Source of the DNA: an uncultured Bacillota bacterium
Lineage (GTDB): Bacteria > Bacillota > Clostridia > Peptostreptococcales > Anaerovoracaceae
Direction: 5' to 3'
Length of the DNA stretch: 64,000 bases
NCBI GenBank assembly: GCA_927441425.1
Contig: CAKMKG010000010.1
Coordinates: forward strand, 1 to 64,000
In this document: positions 41,650-51,261 of the stretch, piece after piece
Layout: every line of letters starts with the position of its first letter
Numbering within the stretch: the first letter of the stretch is position 1
Position numbers and translations under genes: made by a program
Notes under the pieces: model-generated
The model's database searches: none
Told to the model about the DNA's origin: nothing
What the model saw: only the letters and a program-made list of their open reading frames with translations

Positions 41650-42576
41650 ATGAAAGCAGTCACAATAAAAGCATATGCAAAAATTAACCTATCCATCGAT
41701 GTTCTTGGAAAACGACCCGATGGTTATCACGAGGTGCTCATGGTCATGGAGCAGGTTGATCTTTTTGATATGGTGAAAGTTATCTGGTTGGAGGACAGTG
41801 ATCAGGATGAACCATTCATTCGTCTTTCCACCAATCTGTCCTATCTGCCAGCAGATAGCAGAAACATCGCATATAAGGCAGCGGAGCTGATGGCTGGACA
41901 GTATGGCAGAGAAGCAGCGGGACGGATCGTTATAAAGATTGATAAGAGAATCCCCGTTGCAGCGGGCCTGGCCGGAGGCAGTGCAAACTGTGCGGCAGTG
42001 CTTCACGCCTTGAATCTGCTCTGGGAGCTGAACCTCGATCTTGGAACGCTGATGAAGCTTGGCGCCGGGCTGGGTGCAGATGTACCGTTCTGTCTGGCGG
42101 GCCAGGCTGCACTCAATGAGGAGCTGAAACTGAAAGAGGATCCAAGGGCGGGAACCTGTGCGGTTGCATCAGGCATTGGAGAACAGCTGGAGCAGGTTCC
42201 TCCGTTGCATGTATGGGTGCTTTTGTCCAAGCCGGCCATCAGTCTTTCCACCGCCCAGGTATATGGAGGGCTCAATCTCGAAGCGATTCCGGAGCGTCCA
42301 AATACCGCTGAATTGGTAGCTGGATTAAAGGAAGGCAACCTGTATAAAATTTCAAAAAATATGACGAATGTACTTGAAAATTATAGTCTGAAAGAGTATC
42401 CTGTTATTGTGTATACAAAGAACAAGATTGTTCAGGATGGGAAGGCGTATAAAGCATTGATGAGTGGAAGCGGACCTACCGTATTTGGCTTGTATACTAG
42501 TAAAAGAAAAGGGACCGCTGCATTTTTGAAGATGAAAACATTGAATCAGGAAACCTTTCTTATAAAAACACTTTAA
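41650..42576 (+). CDS. ispE: 4-diphosphocytidyl-2-C-methyl-D-erythritol kinase
   Basis: 308 residues from ATG 41650 (GGGAGGGAAG upstream). GHMP-kinase motifs: AYAKINLSIDVLGKRPDGYHEV at the start and PVAAGLAGGSANCAAVLHAL, the ATP loop; C-terminal LMSGSGPTVFGLY. It phosphorylates CDP-methylerythritol in the MEP isoprenoid pathway. The organism therefore uses the MEP route. Confidence 0.95.
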   Translation: MKAVTIKAYAKINLSIDVLGKRPDGYHEVLMVMEQVDLFDMVKVIWLEDSDQDEPFIRLSTNLSYLPADSRNIAYKAAELMAGQYGREAAGRIVIKIDKRIPVAAGLAGGSANCAAVLHALNLLWELNLDLGTLMKLGAGLGADVPFCLAGQAALNEELKLKEDPRAGTCAVASGIGEQLEQVPPLHVWVLLSKPAISLSTAQVYGGLNLEAIPERPNTAELVAGLKEGNLYKISKNMTNVLENYSLKEYPVIVYTKNKIVQDGKAYKALMSGSGPTVFGLYTSKRKGTAAFLKMKTLNQETFLIKTL

Positions 42577-42598
42577 CAAATAAAGAGAGGAAGTTGAT

Positions 42599-43261
42599 AT
42601 GCTTAATTTTGATATTCAAAGCCACAGACCATTAAGAGAAATTGTATATGAAGAACTGAGAAACCTCATCTTAACAGGAAAGATCAAGCCCGGAACCAGA
42701 ATGATGGAAATAGAACTGGCGGAAGATATGGGTGTCAGCCGTACCCCGATCCGGGAAGCGATCAGAAAGCTGGAGAAGGAAGGCTTGGTTGTCATCGAGC
42801 CAAGAAAAGGAGCATACGCCTCAGAAGTATCCGTCAAGGATATGGAGGATATTCTGGAAGTAAGAGCAAATCTGGAGGGGCTTGCAGCATATCTGGCGGC
42901 GGAAAGAATGACCGAAGCCGAGAAGAGAACGCTAAAAGAGATCCGTGAAAAGTTCAAACAGGCTGTAGAGGAAGGGAACATGGCAGATATGATTTCCTAC
43001 GATTCCAAACTACATCATTTGATCGTGGAGGCCAGCAGAAACAACCATTTGATCCATATGGTCGAGCAGCTACAGGAGCTGGTTCTCAGATTTCGGTATA
43101 TCTATTACAAAGATTTTAAACGAGCAGAGGAAATGCTGCCGGAACATCAGCGCATCATAGAGGAGATCTTAAACGGAAACGGCGCCAATGCAAGATTTGA
43201 GGCCTTTAACCATATCGACAAGTTAAAAGATATGATCCTGCACGATAAGAGTTTTCAATAG
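42599..43261 (+). CDS. GntR-family regulator (FadR subfamily)
   Basis: 220 residues. N-terminal winged HTH (LREIVYEELRNLILTGKIKPGTRMMEIELAEDMGVSRTPIREAIRKLEKEGLV) and an FCD C-terminal domain with the metal/ligand histidines (DSKLHHLIVEAS, ...MLPEHQRIIEEI). It is 22 bp after ispE, an arrangement I recall in other Clostridia. Ligand unknown. Confidence 0.9.
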   Translation: MLNFDIQSHRPLREIVYEELRNLILTGKIKPGTRMMEIELAEDMGVSRTPIREAIRKLEKEGLVVIEPRKGAYASEVSVKDMEDILEVRANLEGLAAYLAAERMTEAEKRTLKEIREKFKQAVEEGNMADMISYDSKLHHLIVEASRNNHLIHMVEQLQELVLRFRYIYYKDFKRAEEMLPEHQRIIEEILNGNGANARFEAFNHIDKLKDMILHDKSFQ

Positions 43262-43269
43262 AAGCTTCA

Positions 43270-43297
43270 AACCCACCTTTCGGTGGGTTGCTTTTTT
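43270..43297 (+). terminator. Terminator after the GntR gene
   Basis: AACCCACC / GGTGGGTT stem with a TTTC loop, then GC and six T residues. Confidence 0.88.
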
Positions 43298-43451
43298 ATC
43301 CGGCCGAGAACGATGGCTCCCGACTTGTATTATTCCCTTTGCCATTACGAGATCTGAAGGCTGCCACATTTTTGTCATAACAAGCACTTCTCTGGAATAT
43401 CATTATAGCAACGAACAGTGGAACGAACTGTAGATAGAGGGGGAAAATGTG

Positions 43452-45656
43452 ATGACATACGAAAAGGACCCGTTTGGATTTGAGAAAGTGCCTGAATATG
43501 CTTTGCAGCCTGCAAAAGAAGCAGACGAATATAGTTTCCATTATGTGCCCAGAGGCGCGACAAATCGATTTGATCCGGCGGCCTATGAAAAAGTATTGCA
43601 TGACAGCGTACGGCAGGCGGCAGAGAGAGAAGAGCAGCCGGAAATGCTGGATATACTGCAAGAGAAAGCATCCTATTCCTTGGAGCAAGCGACGGAATAC
43701 GATCCTCAAATCATAGATGAGGTAGTACTGGACGCTGCTGTTTTGTATCCGGATGCAGAAGACGAATCAGATGTAGCCATAGAAACTGCAGAAGACGCAC
43801 CTTGTAAGATGGCAGAAGACCCAGCTTTTGAGACGGTAGAAACCCCTGCGTTTGAGACGTCAGAAACCGTAGCCACCTATTCAAAAACACCTGCGGAGAT
43901 CCCGGAAACGCAAGGGGAGGAAACACCTTTGTTTTCAAAGCCCACTCCCACACGCCCTGTGTTTCAGCCGATTTTCGTTCCCAAAACTGCTACGGCAAAG
44001 ATCATGCCAGCAATTGGAAACACCATTAGCAGCAAACTGAAGCTGATCGACATGAGAAAGAAAGAGCCTCTCCGCATGACCCTTGAGGAGGACATTCTGG
44101 TTCCAGACATAAAACCAGACCTGGCACGCATTCTTGTAATGGAAGGAAAGATCAAGCTTTTAGAACGGGAAATCCACATAGGGCAGATGGAAACCGACAG
44201 GGTTCGCTTTTCAGGAGATTTGATTCTACAGACCCTTTATGTTCCTGAAAATAGGGTTGAGGTCGAACCGATTATAGCCATTGAATCAAGAATTCCATTT
44301 AAAAATGAGACAGAAATGAGAGCAGGACCTTATTCCGACCTGTCTGTCACCCCCAACATCGAGTCCATAGATTTTACTGTTGTCAATGAAAGAAAATTCA
44401 GAGTAAAAGCCACAGTGGTATTTGGAATCAAGGAATACAGCAATGTAGACGTCGAGGTGTTCGAGGGGGTAAGGGATGAAGAGATACAAATGCTGAAGCA
44501 AAAGATCAACCTTACGGATGTCGCTATGCGAAAAACGGAACCCATGGAAATTAAAGATGATTTAATGTTAAAGGATAACATGCCTGAAATACAGAAAATC
44601 CTAAGATATGACGTAAGCGTCGTGGAGAATCACAAACAGATCACGAAAGAAAAAGCGGTGATAAACGCTTCTGTTTATTGTAATATCATGTACCTTGGGG
44701 CAGAAGGGAATCCTGAATCTGTGAACGCGCAAGATGCAGGAACGGAGCCTGAGGGAGAAGCGGTAGTCCCGGTTCTCTATCAGGGGAAAACGGAATTCAC
44801 CCAGTTTATCAGATTGGATGGAGACTATAATCCAAACGATCAGAATCCTGCAGGGAGTAAAGTCAATTTCAATATCGCATCTTTAAACCTTACTGCAAAG
44901 GAGGATGGAAACGGAAAAAGAAACCTTTTTGGACTGGATATGAATGTGGATACAGGTCTGGAACTGTACAAAAACATCGAAAAGGATGTAGTTACCGACG
45001 TATACCATCACAAGAAGGAAATTCAATATGATACAGATGAGATCGGAGTAATGGCGCTGGGCGGCAGCGGAGTTGCAGAAATCTCTGTTCGCGAGATCGT
45101 CAATATTCCCGAGAGATATGGCAATGTCGATAAGGTTGTCTATATTTCCGGTACCATAAATGAAAAGAGAGCCTTCATCGAGCAGGCCAAGAGCGTTGTA
45201 GAGGGTAACGTAACGATCAATTTGATCTGTACCTCGGCAGATACAAAGAAGACAGCCTTCAACGTTACGCAGGAGATCCCTTTCCGAAGTGCGATGGAAA
45301 TACCGGGAATCACTCCGGAAATGACTGCAAGTAATGATATTGTGCTGAAGGAGCTGTGGTTTGATAAAATCAATAATAAGCAGATTGAAGTGAATGCGGG
45401 AATTCTGGTCAATACTGCAGTAGCAAGTCAAAATAAGTACCGATTGGTGAAAAACATTAGCTTCCTGGAAAGCCCACAGGATAGTAACCCGCTTCCGGGG
45501 ATTATTCTCTATATTGCAAGACCGGGGGATACGATCTGGAAGGTAGCGAAAAAATATCGAACCACCATCGATGAAATCAATAAGATGAATGAAATAGAAT
45601 TTGGAAAGGAGATAAAACCCGGTACAAAGTTATTGATTGTAGCAAAGAATAATTAA
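43452..45656 (+). CDS. sipL: SipL-like spore morphogenesis protein (SPOCS/DUF3794 domains and LysM)
   Basis: About 734 residues. The N-terminal 200 are acidic and low in complexity (repeats of E-T-x-A-F-E-T). The middle has repeated SPOCS/DUF3794 units (KKEPLRMTLEEDILVPDIKPDLARILVMEGKI is the first; REIVNIPERYGNVDKVVYISGTI the last). The end is a LysM domain (ARPGDTIWKVAKKYRTTIDEINKMNEI). In Clostridioides difficile SipL binds SpoIVA and directs coat assembly. This protein is longer because of the acidic N-terminus. ATG 43452 preferred over GTG 43449. Confidence 0.85.
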   Translation: MTYEKDPFGFEKVPEYALQPAKEADEYSFHYVPRGATNRFDPAAYEKVLHDSVRQAAEREEQPEMLDILQEKASYSLEQATEYDPQIIDEVVLDAAVLYPDAEDESDVAIETAEDAPCKMAEDPAFETVETPAFETSETVATYSKTPAEIPETQGEETPLFSKPTPTRPVFQPIFVPKTATAKIMPAIGNTISSKLKLIDMRKKEPLRMTLEEDILVPDIKPDLARILVMEGKIKLLEREIHIGQMETDRVRFSGDLILQTLYVPENRVEVEPIIAIESRIPFKNETEMRAGPYSDLSVTPNIESIDFTVVNERKFRVKATVVFGIKEYSNVDVEVFEGVRDEEIQMLKQKINLTDVAMRKTEPMEIKDDLMLKDNMPEIQKILRYDVSVVENHKQITKEKAVINASVYCNIMYLGAEGNPESVNAQDAGTEPEGEAVVPVLYQGKTEFTQFIRLDGDYNPNDQNPAGSKVNFNIASLNLTAKEDGNGKRNLFGLDMNVDTGLELYKNIEKDVVTDVYHHKKEIQYDTDEIGVMALGGSGVAEISVREIVNIPERYGNVDKVVYISGTINEKRAFIEQAKSVVEGNVTINLICTSADTKKTAFNVTQEIPFRSAMEIPGITPEMTASNDIVLKELWFDKINNKQIEVNAGILVNTAVASQNKYRLVKNISFLESPQDSNPLPGIILYIARPGDTIWKVAKKYRTTIDEINKMNEIEFGKEIKPGTKLLIVAKNN

Positions 45657-45725
45657 GAAGCATGGAAATATAAATAGAAAACTGCGGCCGACCGTGTATT
45701 GAAAAAGCAACGAATTGTATAAGAT

Positions 45726-45780
45726 TCCCTCCCTTTGGGAAAGATTAATAAAAGAAATCTTTTTCAGGGGAGGGATTTTT
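45726..45780 (+). terminator. Terminator-like hairpin whose 3' arm is the spoIIR ribosome site
   Basis: TCCCTCCC (45726-45733) pairs perfectly with GGGAGGGA (45768-45775); an inner stem AAAGATT / AATCTTT (45740-45746, 45756-45762) supports it. Five T residues follow at once. The GGGGAGGG in the 3' arm is also the Shine-Dalgarno sequence of spoIIR, so the same fold could end sipL transcripts and block spoIIR translation. Confidence 0.7.
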
Positions 45781-45781
45781 A

Positions 45782-46534
45782 TTGGGATTGAAAAAAAAGC
45801 AACTTAGAATGCTATTTTTCATATTGGTCTGTGTTTTGCTTTATAGTACATGGACGATCTCCAGCAGCCAAAGCAAGCTGAGCAATGAAGACTTCATACG
45901 CTTTCACGTCATCGCGAATAGTGATTCGGAGGAAGATCAGCAGCTGAAGCTCGCGGTCAGAGATGGGGTTCTGGCAAAGATCAACAGCGAGCTGGTCCGG
46001 GAGGCCATGGCTCAGGAATTGGCAGATCTTCAAACCTCTGCAGCAGCTGTGATGAGCAGCGTGGAAGAGGAAGGCAACGAGAGCCGGGTAAGCTTGGACC
46101 TGGAACAATCCAGGAAGTATATACAGGAAAATTTAGCGGAAATCGAGACGACCGCAGAGCGGATCCTCCGGGAGAACGGATATGAATATCCTGTAAAAGC
46201 TGAGCTAGGTGTAAATTGGATTCCACAGAAAACCTACGGAGATGTCATTTTTCCTTCCGGAAACTATGAAGCCTTAAACATAACAATTGGAGAAGGCAAA
46301 GGGCAAAATTGGTGGTGCGTTCTCTTTCCACCCCTCTGTCTGATCGGCGTGGAAGCACCGGAGGATGAGGAGGAAGCGGTACAGGAGGCACAGGAACTTT
46401 ATAAAGATATATTGCTAAGTGAAAAGTATAAACCCTTGACGGATGAAAAGGAGAAACCAACCGCCCTTAAGCTCAAGTTTAAGACTTTGGAGCTGATAGA
46501 TGAACTAAACAAGAAGCAGGAAGACCCGCAGTGA
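45782..46534 (+). CDS. spoIIR: Stage II sporulation protein R
   Basis: 250 residues starting at TTG 45782, 7 bp after GGGGAGG; TTG 45788 is an alternative. A TM/signal segment (MLFFILVCVLLYSTWTI) and the SpoIIR core (FIRFHVIANSDSEEDQQLKLAVRDGVL, ...GNYEALNITIGEGKGQNWWCVLFPPLC) are clear. SpoIIR is made in the forespore and triggers SpoIIGA to activate sigma-E in the mother cell. Its presence shows the organism can sporulate. The stop codon lies inside the loop of the following terminator. Confidence 0.93.
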   Translation: MGLKKKQLRMLFFILVCVLLYSTWTISSSQSKLSNEDFIRFHVIANSDSEEDQQLKLAVRDGVLAKINSELVREAMAQELADLQTSAAAVMSSVEEEGNESRVSLDLEQSRKYIQENLAEIETTAERILRENGYEYPVKAELGVNWIPQKTYGDVIFPSGNYEALNITIGEGKGQNWWCVLFPPLCLIGVEAPEDEEEAVQEAQELYKDILLSEKYKPLTDEKEKPTALKLKFKTLELIDELNKKQEDPQ

Positions 46535-46546
46535 TGCGGGTCTTTC
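46521..46546 (+). terminator. Terminator overlapping the spoIIR stop codon
   Basis: A 10-bp perfect stem AAGACCCGCA / TGCGGGTCTT with a GTGA tetraloop; the TGA of the loop (46532-46534) is the spoIIR stop. A near-identical copy follows the next gene. Confidence 0.85.
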
Positions 46547-46581
46547 TGTATGTGGAAGAAGTGATGTCGAGAGAAATGCTA

Positions 46582-46611
46582 TTGACAGAAGCAATACCGT
46601 TTCATTATACT
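46582..46611 (+). promoter_or_regulatory. Sigma-A promoter of the 46654 membrane gene
   Basis: TTGACA (46582-46587) and TATACT (46606-46611) spaced by 18 bp, about 43 bp before the start codon. Confidence 0.7.
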
Positions 46612-46653
46612 GAATCTATTCGGCGAACAAATGCAGCAACTTAGGAGGTACAA

Positions 46654-47325
46654 ATGTTGAAAAATTGGAAAGGCGATTTGCTGTGGTCATCATTGCTTTT
46701 AATTTGGGTTTTCATACTGATGATACCTGACACCAGAACAGTTTTCATTCAGGTAACCGAAGCTCATTCATACGTTGGTGGATTTGTAAAATTTTTTATT
46801 TTAGCTTCCATGGGGGACCTCCTGGGAGAAAGGATTTTAAAAGGGAAATGGCATATTTCACATACATTTTTACTGAAGGGAATCGTATGGGGGATTATGG
46901 GGATGCTCGTTAATCTGGTATTTACAGTATTTACAGCAGGTGTTGCTGCAGCGCAGGTGATCGGAAAGCTTCCATTTGAAGGATCAAGACTTGCACAGGC
47001 TTTCTTCGGAAGCGCTGTAATGAATGTGACTTTTGGTCCGATGCTATATATCTATCATAAGTTTGGAGATCTCTTTGTCGATATGGTTTATGAGAAGAAA
47101 GTGAAAAACCAAGGGGACAAAATAACGCTAGGAGCGATGGTTGAACGGGTTGACTGGTATCGGATGGTAAGCTTTTCATGGGTGACCACCTGCCTTTTTA
47201 TATGGATCCCCTGTCATACGATTGTGTTTTTATTACCTCCAGAATATAGAGTGCTTGCATCAGCATTTCTCTCCATTCTTTTAGGGATATTAATTGCTGT
47301 CTCAAATAAATATAAAGCTCAATAG
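46654..47325 (+). CDS. Six-helix integral membrane protein of unknown function
   Basis: 223 residues with about six hydrophobic segments, near 8-26, 43-58, 76-100, 110-135, 172-195 and 198-218. The motif MNVTFGPMLYIYHKFGD in the centre is distinctive but I cannot place it in a family with a known function. RBS TTAGGAGG. Own promoter and terminator, so a single-gene unit. Confidence 0.8.
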   Translation: MLKNWKGDLLWSSLLLIWVFILMIPDTRTVFIQVTEAHSYVGGFVKFFILASMGDLLGERILKGKWHISHTFLLKGIVWGIMGMLVNLVFTVFTAGVAAAQVIGKLPFEGSRLAQAFFGSAVMNVTFGPMLYIYHKFGDLFVDMVYEKKVKNQGDKITLGAMVERVDWYRMVSFSWVTTCLFIWIPCHTIVFLLPPEYRVLASAFLSILLGILIAVSNKYKAQ

Positions 47326-47332
47326 GATCAAG

Positions 47333-47358
47333 AAGGCCCGCAGTGATGCGGGTCTTTC
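47333..47358 (+). terminator. Second copy of the GTGA-loop terminator
   Basis: AAGGCCCGCA / TGCGGGTCTT with a GTGA loop, nearly identical over 25 bp to the one at 46521. Here no stop codon is involved. Confidence 0.85.
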
Positions 47359-47491
47359 TGCATAGCAAAAGAGGGTGGCCTATGGAACTTACTCCATATT
47401 TTCCGATTTTATCCAGTAACCACACAGCTCTCACGAAACGAACATAATTGAAAAGTAAAATGATAGTAATCATGGGAGTGATACGGATACA

Positions 47492-49327
47492 TTGTGTGAA
47501 AGTGAGGAACAGACATTGAGCGTAAAGGAGAAGCGTGTAGCGCAGCGAGTCGGAGGTGCAGCAGTTATAAAAAGATTAAAAAAACTGGCTTTAAAAATAG
47601 AAAATTCCAAGGTGCTAAGTAAGGCGGGAAAAGGAATCGATAAGATTCCAGTGGTGAAAAAGGTTAACACATTGAGCTTGAAAAAACGCAGGTTCATTTT
47701 CACCTCTGTTTTTCTGGCTGCTGTCATCGGTCTGACGACCGCTGTCAGCGGATATCTGATAGGAGATACGGAAGCGCCGGCCTATACGGAATACGAAGTG
47801 GCAAAAGGAGACATATCCGTGACCATCAGCGGCTCGGGAACTGTGGAACCAAACGAACAGTACAATGTTGTCTCTCTGGTTGAGGGAGACGTTCTGGAGG
47901 ATACCTTCCAGGAGGGCGACACTGTGACAAAGGGCGCGCTTCTTTACAGTATCGACTCCTCCGATATGGAAAATACCCTTGAGAAGGCAAACATCAGCTA
48001 TGAGAAATCCACCATGAGCTATCAGAACAGTTTGGAATCCTACAACGGGCTGAATGTTTCGGCTCCCATCGCCGGGAGGATCACGGAGATTTTGGTTGAA
48101 AAGGGCGGCAGCGTTCAAAACGGCACCAAAATCGCTACAATTGTAGATGATGCCTGGCTGACGGCAAAGGTCTCCTTCGGAACCAGCGATGCGGTCAGTC
48201 TTTCCGTCGGTCAATCTGTAGACGTAACGGTGGAAAACACCTTTGAAGTGCTCAACGGAACCATCAGCTCCATATCCGGCTCAAAAAGGATTCTGGATGG
48301 ATATATCGAAGTAACCGATGTGGAAATCACGGTAAAAAATCCGGGCGCGCTGGAAAGCGGTACCTTTGTTACCGTTAACGCCGGAGGAATCGACTGTTAT
48401 GAAGGTTCAGCACTGGAAGGCAATACGGAAAAGATCGTTACCGCCAAAACTTCCGGCTTGATTTCAAAGATTGTAGCTTCCGAAGGCCAGTACGTAAGCC
48501 GGGGCGAAACCATCATCAGGCTGACCAGCGATTCCGCTGACGATGATCTGAAAAGCAGCGAACTGTCCCTGAGAGAATCCATGCTGTCTTACGAAAGCAC
48601 ACAGGAACAGCTGGACGAATACAGCATCACTGCTCCGATTTCCGGTACGGTGATCGAAAAGGACGTGAAAGCAGGAGACACCTTAGGGTCCTCCAATAGC
48701 AGTGCAACAACACTATGCGTGATCGCTGATCTGTCGGTCATGAAATTCACCATTGACGTAGATGAGCTGGACATTGCCAGCCTGAAGAAAGGTCAGGAGG
48801 TTACGATTACAGCAGATGCCCTGAGCGGCAAGGGGTTTACCGGATCTGTCAACAATATCGGGTTGCTTGGGACCTCCACAGATGGGGTAACGTCCTATCC
48901 GGTGGAGATCGTGATCCATGACGGAAGGGATTTATGGCCTGGAATGAACGTCACTGCGGAGATCGTTGTGAATTCCGTACAGAATGTATTGAAAATACCA
49001 GTATCCGCTGTCAATCGCGGAAACACTGTTTTAGTCAAGGGAGCAAAGGGGACCGAGGACATCAGCCAGACCGGAGCACCCTCAGGAGCACAATATACGC
49101 GGGTTGAGCTGGGGCTCAATGACGAATCCTATATTGAAATAACCGCGGGACTCTCCGCGGGCGATATCGTACTGGTTCCGGTGATCCAGGGCAGCGGGGA
49201 AGAGAATGAGGCGCAGAAGGGCGTTGTCATGATGGGACCCGGAGGCGGCGGTGCAATGCCGGCAGGCGGAATGCCGGCGGAGGGGGGCTCTCGGCGTCAA
49301 AACGGCGGCGGAGCTTCCGGGATGTAA
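47492..49327 (+). CDS. Membrane-fusion protein of a MacAB-like export system
   Basis: About 611 residues. A basic cytosolic N-terminus of about 70 residues precedes one TM helix (FTSVFLAAVIGLTTAVSGYLIG); then come the biotinyl-lipoyl and barrel domains of HlyD/MacA proteins, ISVTISGSGTVEPNEQYNV and SAPIAGRITEILVEKGGSVQNG, plus a second lipoyl-like half (SAPISGT form). The C-terminus is Gly/Pro/Met-rich. TTG 47492 or TTG 47516 (AGGAA 7 bp before it) starts it. With the ATPase and permease genes that follow it makes an export pump for peptides or drugs. Confidence 0.88.
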   Translation: MCESEEQTLSVKEKRVAQRVGGAAVIKRLKKLALKIENSKVLSKAGKGIDKIPVVKKVNTLSLKKRRFIFTSVFLAAVIGLTTAVSGYLIGDTEAPAYTEYEVAKGDISVTISGSGTVEPNEQYNVVSLVEGDVLEDTFQEGDTVTKGALLYSIDSSDMENTLEKANISYEKSTMSYQNSLESYNGLNVSAPIAGRITEILVEKGGSVQNGTKIATIVDDAWLTAKVSFGTSDAVSLSVGQSVDVTVENTFEVLNGTISSISGSKRILDGYIEVTDVEITVKNPGALESGTFVTVNAGGIDCYEGSALEGNTEKIVTAKTSGLISKIVASEGQYVSRGETIIRLTSDSADDDLKSSELSLRESMLSYESTQEQLDEYSITAPISGTVIEKDVKAGDTLGSSNSSATTLCVIADLSVMKFTIDVDELDIASLKKGQEVTITADALSGKGFTGSVNNIGLLGTSTDGVTSYPVEIVIHDGRDLWPGMNVTAEIVVNSVQNVLKIPVSAVNRGNTVLVKGAKGTEDISQTGAPSGAQYTRVELGLNDESYIEITAGLSAGDIVLVPVIQGSGEENEAQKGVVMMGPGGGGAMPAGGMPAEGGSRRQNGGGASGM

Positions 49328-49337
49328 GGTGGGATCC

Positions 49338-50024
49338 ATGATTCGATTTGAAAATATCCATAAGATTTATAATATGGGTGAAAATGAAGTCCGTGCTCTT
49401 GACGGCATCACGCTGGACATCCGGGAAAAGGAAATGGCGGCGATCATCGGCCAGTCCGGGTCCGGAAAATCCACCTGCATGAACATCATTGGCTGTCTGG
49501 ACGTTCCCACAGAGGGGAAGTATTATCTGAACGGCCGGGATGTGAGCGACCTGAAGGATGACGAGCTTGCCGAAATCCGGAACAAAACCTTGGGGTTTAT
49601 CTTCCAGCAGTACAATCTCATTCCAAAGTTGAATGTTCTGGAAAATGTAGAGCTTCCTTTGGTCTACAAGGGAGTTCTCGAAAAGGATCGAATTGACATT
49701 GCGATGGAGGTTCTGAAAAAAGTAGGCATTGAAGAAAAAAGGAATAGTATGCCCTCCCAGCTCTCGGGAGGGCAGCAGCAGAGAGTGTCCATTGCAAGAG
49801 CCTTGGCGGGAAACCCCTCCATCATATTGGCAGATGAACCCACCGGTGCTCTGGATACCAAAACAGGACAGGAGGTTTTGGAATTCATGCAGCAGCTCAA
49901 CGAAGAGGGCAATACCATCATCCTGATCACCCATGATATGCTGGTTGCAGAAAAAGCGAAACGGATCATCCGGATATCGGATGGAAAGATTGTCGAAGAC
50001 TCCGGAAGGGAGGCGGCGAAATGA
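49338..50024 (+). CDS. ABC transporter ATPase, MacB/LolD type
   Basis: 228 residues. IRFENIHKIYNMGENEVRALDGI, Walker A GQSGSGKST, signature LSGGQQQRVSIARAL, Walker B IILADEPTGALD and the H-loop LITHDM are all present. ATG 49338 has GGTGGG upstream. It overlaps the permease start by 4 bp (ATGA). Confidence 0.95.
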   Translation: MIRFENIHKIYNMGENEVRALDGITLDIREKEMAAIIGQSGSGKSTCMNIIGCLDVPTEGKYYLNGRDVSDLKDDELAEIRNKTLGFIFQQYNLIPKLNVLENVELPLVYKGVLEKDRIDIAMEVLKKVGIEEKRNSMPSQLSGGQQQRVSIARALAGNPSIILADEPTGALDTKTGQEVLEFMQQLNEEGNTIILITHDMLVAEKAKRIIRISDGKIVEDSGREAAK

Positions 50025-51196
50025 ATTTCAAGCAATCCTTCAAGCTCGCCATCAAAAGCTTAAAGTCCAGCAAGATGCGAGCATTCCTGACAATGCTTGG
50101 CATTATCATCGGTGTTGCTTCTGTTATTATCCTGGTGAGCATCATGAACGGACTTTCCAAGGATATGACATCCCGCTTCGAAAGCATGGGAACCAATACC
50201 ATCACCGTCAACGTGATGGGGCGGGGAACAAACCGAGCACTGGCGATAGAAGAAGTGGAAAAGATGGTGGAAGAGAACCCGGACTATTTAGACCGGTACA
50301 GTCCCAGGGTTACGGCTTCCGTTACGGCAAAGCGTGATGTCAATTCGGCAAGTACGACAGTTACAGGGGTAAATGAAAGTTATGACGATATGCAAAGCAT
50401 CGCAGTTACCGATGGGCGCTTCATTCAATATATCGATGCGGAACGACGTCAGAAGGTCTGCGTCATCGGAACTTATCTGGTCCAGGAATTGTTTGACGGA
50501 ATGGACCCTGTGGGGGAAACCTTAAAAATTAACGGATCTGCCTACATGGTAATCGGCGTTTTGGAAGAAACTGCCGACTCGGAGGAAAGCTCCGGTGATG
50601 ATATCATTTATATACCGTATACTACGGCGACAAGACTGGCCGGCAGCGCCACCATCGGCTCCTATTACATCACGGCCGTAGATGCGGACAAAATAGAAAA
50701 CACCATGGCCATTGTTGAGAGAACACTGTATTCTGTCTTCGGAGATGAAGATGCCTACCGAGTTACCAGCATGTCGGAAATGATCGACACGGTGAACGAA
50801 ATGACCAATTCCATCGCCTTGGTGCTAGTGGGAATTGCAGGGATTTCTCTTGTTGTGGGAGGGATCGGCATCATGAATATCATGCTGGTTTCGGTTACGG
50901 AGCGTACTCGTGAGATCGGAATCAGAAAATCTCTTGGAGCAAAGAGAAAAGACATCATGCGGCAGTTTATCATAGAAGCGGCCACAACCAGCTCGATGGG
51001 CGGTGTTGTGGGGATATTATTCGGGCTTGGCGCGGCCTATGTGGCAGGGATCTTGATGGATCTATCCGTTGCGCCCTCCTGGAACGCGGTATTCATTGCA
51101 TTTTCCGTATCGGTTGCAATTGGTATGATCTTCGGCTATTTTCCAGCAAATAAAGCGGCAAAGATGAACCCCATCGATGCGTTACGATATGATTAA
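50021..51196 (+). CDS. ABC transporter permease, MacB/FtsX type
   Basis: 391 residues: TM1 near 20-45 (MRAFLTMLGIIIGVASVIILVS), a large extracytoplasmic MacB-like core, and three C-terminal TM helices. The conserved GGIGIMNIMLVSVTERTREIGIRKSLGA is clear, as is the end PIDALRYD. It forms the MacB-like mechanotransmitter of the pump. Confidence 0.94.
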   Translation: MNFKQSFKLAIKSLKSSKMRAFLTMLGIIIGVASVIILVSIMNGLSKDMTSRFESMGTNTITVNVMGRGTNRALAIEEVEKMVEENPDYLDRYSPRVTASVTAKRDVNSASTTVTGVNESYDDMQSIAVTDGRFIQYIDAERRQKVCVIGTYLVQELFDGMDPVGETLKINGSAYMVIGVLEETADSEESSGDDIIYIPYTTATRLAGSATIGSYYITAVDADKIENTMAIVERTLYSVFGDEDAYRVTSMSEMIDTVNEMTNSIALVLVGIAGISLVVGGIGIMNIMLVSVTERTREIGIRKSLGAKRKDIMRQFIIEAATTSSMGGVVGILFGLGAAYVAGILMDLSVAPSWNAVFIAFSVSVAIGMIFGYFPANKAAKMNPIDALRYD

Positions 51197-51261
51197 GGGC
51201 TAACGCTCCGTCAGGAAACCATGGCGCAGCTTCAATTACAACATAGAAGGAGGAATTTCAA

